A DNA stretch of 64,000 nt from Pelodera strongyloides (Eukaryota; Nematoda; Chromadorea; Rhabditida; Rhabditidae): NCBI GenBank assembly GCA_036852015.1, contig JAANDG010000337.1, positions 1-64,000 on the forward strand. Reading direction: 5' to 3'. Positions 59,753 to 64,000 of this stretch are shown here, in pieces. Each line of letters opens with the position of its first letter. Within the stretch, counting starts at the first letter, position 1. The notes under the pieces were generated by a model, which saw nothing but the letters and a program-made list of their open reading frames with translations, was not told the origin of the DNA and ran no database searches. Made by a program: the position numbers and the translations under genes.

Positions 59753-59937
59753 TTAAAGCGAAATACGTGCCGGTTTTTGAAACGCATAATGTACAACTGA
59801 ATTCTTACGGATTTATGCTAATTTAATCGAATTTACATCGGTTTTTTATTCTAATTTATGGTCTTTTGCATAGACGGCATAAGAAAGAATGCTGGTATAC
59901 TGTATGGTTTCAAAAACCGGAATGTATTCCGCTTTAA
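59753..59937. repeat. MITE of the TTAAAGCGAAAT family
   Basis: TTAAAGCGAAATACGTGCCG ... ACCGGAATGTATTCCGCTTTAA. Confidence 0.9.
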
Positions 59938-60138
59938 TAAAAAGAATTGGGCAAGTTGAAAATCAAACATAAATTACGTTCTCTAATGTGATCACAACAC
60001 CAACGATTTTAAGCTCAACGACGGTCACGCTCATACTTATAACAAGATAGAGAAGACAAAATCAGCCCGTAACTAAAGATTATAGTCGAAAAATTTTTTA
60101 TTGACAGTCATACGTCTTGTGATAATTAGAAGCTTTAA

Positions 60139-61344
60139 TTAATTAATAAGCCCCAGTGATACAATAAGAATAGGAGCCAGTGCTAGGTCAAATGAAGATG
60201 CAGCTTTTGGTGTTCTTGTTGTCCTAATTGGTGTAATCGTCGTCATGGTAGGCGAGCCTGTGGCTGCAGTAGGGGCATTCGTTGTCGGTGCTGGGGCAGC
60301 TGTGTCCGCTGCTACCTAAAATAAGGCATGTTTCTAATAAGACATTCCAACCATTTTAAGCGACATCATGGTCAATTGGATTCTTACATATTTATGCTAA
60401 GTTGCTCGAATTTAGCTCGACATAGAAAATGGGTGAACCCAATTGGTGACGGTTGACTGGTTTTCCGTAGGCCAGCCCATTTCGTGACCAATTCATGACT
60501 ATGTGCTGACCAAGTTTCATCAAATACCGTCACCAACTGGTCAGAACATGGTCCCGAAACACCCACGAACCAGTCACCAGATGTTTTTTTCCGGTAAAAA
60601 CAATTCGGCGACGGGCCAACGACGGTTTTACTGTGCTTTCGGCAATTATTTCGTTTTCCTCAACCTCAAACGTCACGTGTGGATTTATGGATATGTGCTT
60701 GGTGTTACAGCTCTGGCTATCACGCGTCACCCTTTTGTACATACACTGTCATATAAAATATGTGTTAAAGGGTCAGGCCCATTTCAGATAGCCCCTATTT
60801 TTGATGACTCCATTGGATTCTCCGTTTCAAATATAGTAAGGTGAATTTTTTTCCAATTTTTAGTCGCAATATTCACGCAGTTTTCAGCAATTTACCATGG
60901 CCAGTCATACACAACAATCAATCGCAGTTGTCACGCCCGTTCACGCTGATTGGCCAATAACGCAATTGCCACGCCCAATATAGCATGTTGGCCAATCAGC
61001 GCGAAGGGGCGTGACCACTCCGATTGATTGTTGTGTATGACTGGCCATGGTAAATTGCTGGTAATTGCGTGAATGTTGCGCTTGAAGTTTGGAACAAAAT
61101 GCATCCTACTATATTTGATACGGAGAACCAGATAGAGTTGTATAAAATAGGTGTTATCTGAAATGGGCCTGACCCTTTAACCGAATCCTAATAGGTTTTT
61201 TTTTAAATCACGTTTCTACGTTCCGCCACGTAACGGTTTCTAATCACACAATTGCATAATTAACATAATTGCAGTACGGCTCATAATGCTCACCTTCATT
61301 GCAACTGTAAGGACGATAGCAAGGATGATGATGCTGGCGTTCAT
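60139..61344 (-). CDS. Small mucin-like GPI-anchored protein D, 2 exons, intact
   Basis: Exon 1 (61344-61294) is a signal peptide, MNASIIILAIVLTVAMK; exon 2 (60315-60139) encodes VAADTAAPAPTTNAP, a Thr/Ala/Pro body of about 35 residues and the hydrophobic tail FDLALAPILIVSLGLIN. Total 75 aa. After processing only about 35-40 residues would remain, mostly possible O-glycosylation sites. Leader TTACAG|ATCTCAACTTTTTA matches gene C. The intron (978 bp) holds a TTAA-flanked MITE and half of another. Confidence 0.82.
60424..60620. repeat. Dispersed repeat R2, copy 1
   Basis: AAAATGGGTGAACCCAATTG, CCATTTCGTGACCAATT, GAACCAGTCACCAGATG and TTCCGGTAAAAAC. Inverse copy at 62140-62340. It interrupts a half MITE (60356-60420). 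Confidence 0.8.
60765..61180. repeat. Palindromic MITE, GGGTCAGGCCCATTTCA family, copy 2
   Basis: TTAAAGGGTCAGGCCCATTT ... AAATGGGCCTGACCCTTTAA, TTAA on both sides; about 416 bp, in the intron of mucin gene D. Confidence 0.95.
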
Positions 61345-61361
61345 TTTGGCAAAGAAGTTAA

Positions 61362-61376
61362 AAAGTTGAGATCTGT
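61362..61376 (-). promoter_or_regulatory. Shared acceptor and leader of mucin genes C and D
   Basis: TTACAG|ATCTCAACTT lies 27 nt upstream of the gene D ATG, and the same 16 bases lie 24 nt upstream of the gene C ATG (57391-57407). It is either a trans-splice acceptor plus conserved leader or a remnant of gene duplication. Confidence 0.5.
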
Positions 61377-61878
61377 AATTAATAGATTAACAAAAAGCCG
61401 ACAAAATCAAAATGCTGTCTCTTGGACAACCGTCAATATAACGTGGGGGGATGTTATTTTGTGTTTGTTTTCTTTCCTATAAGGCGATTCGTATACGGAG
61501 AGACAGTATATTAGATAGTGCTATATTATGTAATGTATATTATTGAGTGACTAATAGTTCCCGATAAAATGCCAATTCGTTTAAATTCGTTTACAAGGAC
61601 AACTTTAAATAAAAATGTAATTGTAAGTATCAAAAAGCTGAGAATGGCGAAGGCGACGCAGCTTACTTAGTTCTGATTTAGGATTTACCGCCTCGTTTAA
61701 ATAATAATGTTTATCAAGAAAACAACCTTTATTACCTCCGGGTATTAGTTCAACACCTCCCCATTTTGAAGCTAAAGCGTTAAATAAAACAACGGGTGCC
61801 ACCCAGCCTAACCTAACTAATCAAACAAGGGCAACCGCAACAAGGTTTCTATTGTTTTCGAAAAGTCGATGAGTGGTT

Positions 61879-62085
61879 TTAAAGCGATATAAAGGGCGAA
61901 TTTTGAAGCGACATGTATGTTGTACATTTGCATTCCCGTATGTTGTATGCAAATGAATATAATTATAATAAAAATTGGACAGTATCACGTATCACGCAGT
62001 CACTTACATACATACACTCCATGGGAATACAACGTGAAACATATGTTTCAAAAATCGGATGTTGTACCGCTATGTTAAGATCAAC
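61879..62085. repeat. Diverged MITE (TTAAAGCGATATAAAGGGCG type)
   Basis: TTAAAGCGATATAAAGGGCG ... AATCGGATGTTGTACCGCTA; internal TGTATGCAAATGAATATAAT. Confidence 0.75.
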
Positions 62086-62139
62086 TGTGTGTGCGGGGAT
62101 ATCCACAGGAAACCAATATACTTGCCTAAACCACATAAA

Positions 62140-62340
62140 AACCGTTGTTGGCCCATAATCAAATGGTTTTTACCGGCAAATTCCATCTGATGACTGGTTC
62201 GTGACTGGTTCGTGACCATTTGGTGACCATAGATGATTCTATAAAACATGATCGCGAGCTGGCAACGAATTGGTCACAAAATGGGCAGGCCGACGAAAGA
62301 ACCAGTGTACCGTATCCAAATGGGTTCACCCATTTCCTAT
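62140..62340. repeat. Dispersed repeat R2, copy 2 (inverted)
   Basis: GTTTTTACCGGCAAA, ATCTGATGACTGGTTCGTG, GAATTGGTCACAAAATGGG and CAAATGGGTTCACCCATTT mirror the copy at 60424. Confidence 0.8.
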
Positions 62341-62441
62341 GTACCTCAGTCTATCAAACGACTCCTCATCCAGCAAGGTTTACACGAAGATGGAACTATA
62401 TTTTCCCGTTTCGATGTAGCGCTCCATAGCCAAAGCTCGAT

Positions 62442-62645
62442 TCAAAGCGGTATAACAGCCGCTTTTTGAAGTGTATGATGGGCAACTGCATCCATATGCA
62501 TTTATGAAAGTGTGCTCGAATTAAACTCGATTTTTGATTCTAATCATGCTTATTATTGCATATTACTTGCATATTACGCACAGGAACAGGAAAATGCAGT
62601 TTCCCCACATATTTCTCAAAAATCAGTGGCTATTCTGCTTTAAAA
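62442..62645. repeat. Diverged MITE (CAAAGCGGTATAACAGCCG type)
   Basis: CAAAGCGGTATAACAGCCGC ... CAGTGGCTATTCTGCTTTAAAA. After it, 62650-63640 shows no gene; a TTAGGC-like pair (CCTAAGCCCCAATAAGCCTA) is at about 62945 and short GC-rich imperfect repeats (TTTGCCGCTTG) at about 63480-63545. Confidence 0.75.
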
Positions 62646-63647
62646 GAATGAAGAACTCCCGTTTGTTCAGAAATATCTAGTTTATTATAAAAAGAGTCAC
62701 ACTCTATCAACCCAAGAAGGATGTGTCATCAACACGTTTTATTTCTACGTAAGGAATGTTTTGAAGATGACAAATGATTTGTTATCTTTTATGAAATACT
62801 TTTCAAATTTCTATTTCTTTGTCTGGCTAGGCAAAGAAGGGACTTCTGAAAAAAAGAGTAATTTAGTTTTATTATGCTTAGGCATAGGATGTAAAGGGTA
62901 GAGGTTTACGATCATTCAGGGGTGATTCTGCGCAGTTCTCCAAGCCTAAGCCCCAATAAGCCTAAGACTTCTTCCGCATCTTTCCGATCAGAGTAGACGA
63001 CTGGTTCAGACATCAGATGACAACTTTTATTGTTTAATAAATAAATAAATAAATCTACGGGCTACTCTTTGTTTCTTCACTCGTTCGAAACGCATAATGC
63101 TTTACAAAACTCAAGTCATAATCCTAATAAAGTATCATTTTGTGTCACACCACATCCGGCATTTGTCCTAAGTAAACGAAAACAGTTTGTGCTAGGCCAC
63201 GTTACAAGTATTCAGCAAGTGTTTATTTCTTGTCCACGTTTGTATTGTTATCAATGAGAGCATACATATTTTGAGTTAATGAAGAATGCCCGGTGACTGG
63301 TTAATCAAATTTATTTGTTTGTTTAATGAGTAATCAGCAGGGGAAAACGATTTGTTTACCGCATTAAGTCACAAGAAACTGTAATTATAGGACCTCCTGG
63401 TGCAAGCTTCAACCTTAGGGCGCGCATGCGCATGCGGCGTGGAAAAATGTGTTGCTACGTTGGGTTCTGTGTGCAAGTTGCCCGCCGTAACTTTGCCGCT
63501 TGCATGCCGTAAGGTTGCCGCTTGTACGGCGTAAAGTCGCCGTTGACGCCAAATTCCTTCAGTGAATACGTGATAACACTCAAGACAGAAAACCATTTCG
63601 TAAAGGGTATTGGGGAAGGTCGAAGCCGAGTTTATTGTCGAATTATC

Positions 63648-63817
63648 TTAAAGCGAAATGCTAGCCCCTTTGGAAATTTGCATATGATAAGCAAATCCTA
63701 TGTATCCTATGCTAATTTTGTACGATTGCCGTGGACGATCGTACAAAATTAGCGTAGGATACATAGGATTTGCTTATCATATGCAAATTTTCCAGAGGGG
63801 CTAGCATTTCGCTTTAA
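63648..63817. repeat. Near-perfect palindromic MITE, copy 2
   Basis: TTAAAGCGAAATGCTAGCCC ... GGGCTAGCATTTCGCTTTAA; 170 bp, same family as 14710-14866 but with both ends intact. Arms pair almost base for base around CCGTGG. Confidence 0.97.
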
Positions 63818-64000
63818 AATAAAATGCTGACGGTGAGACGATCGGACGAGTAAAAGACGCGGACATCATATTACGTGGATTGAGTGAGTAAAGTCAATTC
63901 ATGAAGTAGAGTTTTTGTCCCTGCCGACACTAATGATTCTACTCTTTGAAGAGTCCAAGTTTCGCTGCTAAATATTGCATAATAGTATATATATATAAAC

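Overview
This window is eukaryotic and almost certainly from a nematode. The evidence is: genes split by many introns (one of 42 bp is possible, others run up to 5.6 kb); splice-acceptor-like TTNCAG or TTTAG sites 1-30 nt upstream of most start codons, as expected for spliced-leader trans-splicing; interstitial copies of the nematode telomere repeat TTAGGC (about 19288, 30541, 53478); an animal beta-class carbonic anhydrase; and a chemoreceptor-like 7TM gene. No species can be named. Most lines below come from reading splice sites and reading-frame phases by eye.

Layout. 1-2413 is a GC-rich satellite of about 22 units. 2414-5700 holds short tandem repeats, small palindromic transposons and one doubtful exon. 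5709-14317 (minus strand) carries an unrecognised five- or six-exon gene followed by a complete dUTPase gene, close together and operon-like. The second intron of the unrecognised gene is filled by a 5.3 kb giant palindrome (8044-13356). It has unique outer inverted repeats, inner arms of satellite whose units each form a UUCG-tetraloop hairpin, an inner inverted repeat, and at its centre a 255-aa ORF resembling the RNA-binding ORF1 protein of LINE elements. A second, smaller palindrome (13357-13970) has copied half of the host gene's exon 2 in inverted orientation. This locus is the most unusual thing in the window.

17428-41504 (plus strand) carries three mitochondrial or metabolic genes in a row: NDUFAF2 (complex I assembly), a beta-carbonic anhydrase, and ATPAF2 (ATP synthase F1 assembly). 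All were rebuilt exon by exon with consistent phases and full length. A complete six-exon 7TM receptor gene (35085-37576) lies on the opposite strand inside ATPAF2 intron 3.

42358-61344 (minus strand) holds a tandem family of four small genes (A-D). Each encodes a signal peptide exon, a Thr/Pro/Ala/Ser-rich body and a C-terminal hydrophobic tail typical of GPI-anchored surface mucins. Their bodies differ greatly: PAPATS repeats, a mixed ST-rich body, nearly pure poly-Thr with a 56-nt homopolymer, and a very short one. Two of the four (A and C) have broken frames in their repeats as assembled.

Introns and intergenic DNA are packed with small palindromic elements. The commonest family starts TTAAAGCGAAATACCGGCC and ends with the inverse. 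Several other families also end in TTAA, which suggests piggyBac-type TTAA target duplication. tRNA-like box A/box B sequences occur near 34205 and 58297.
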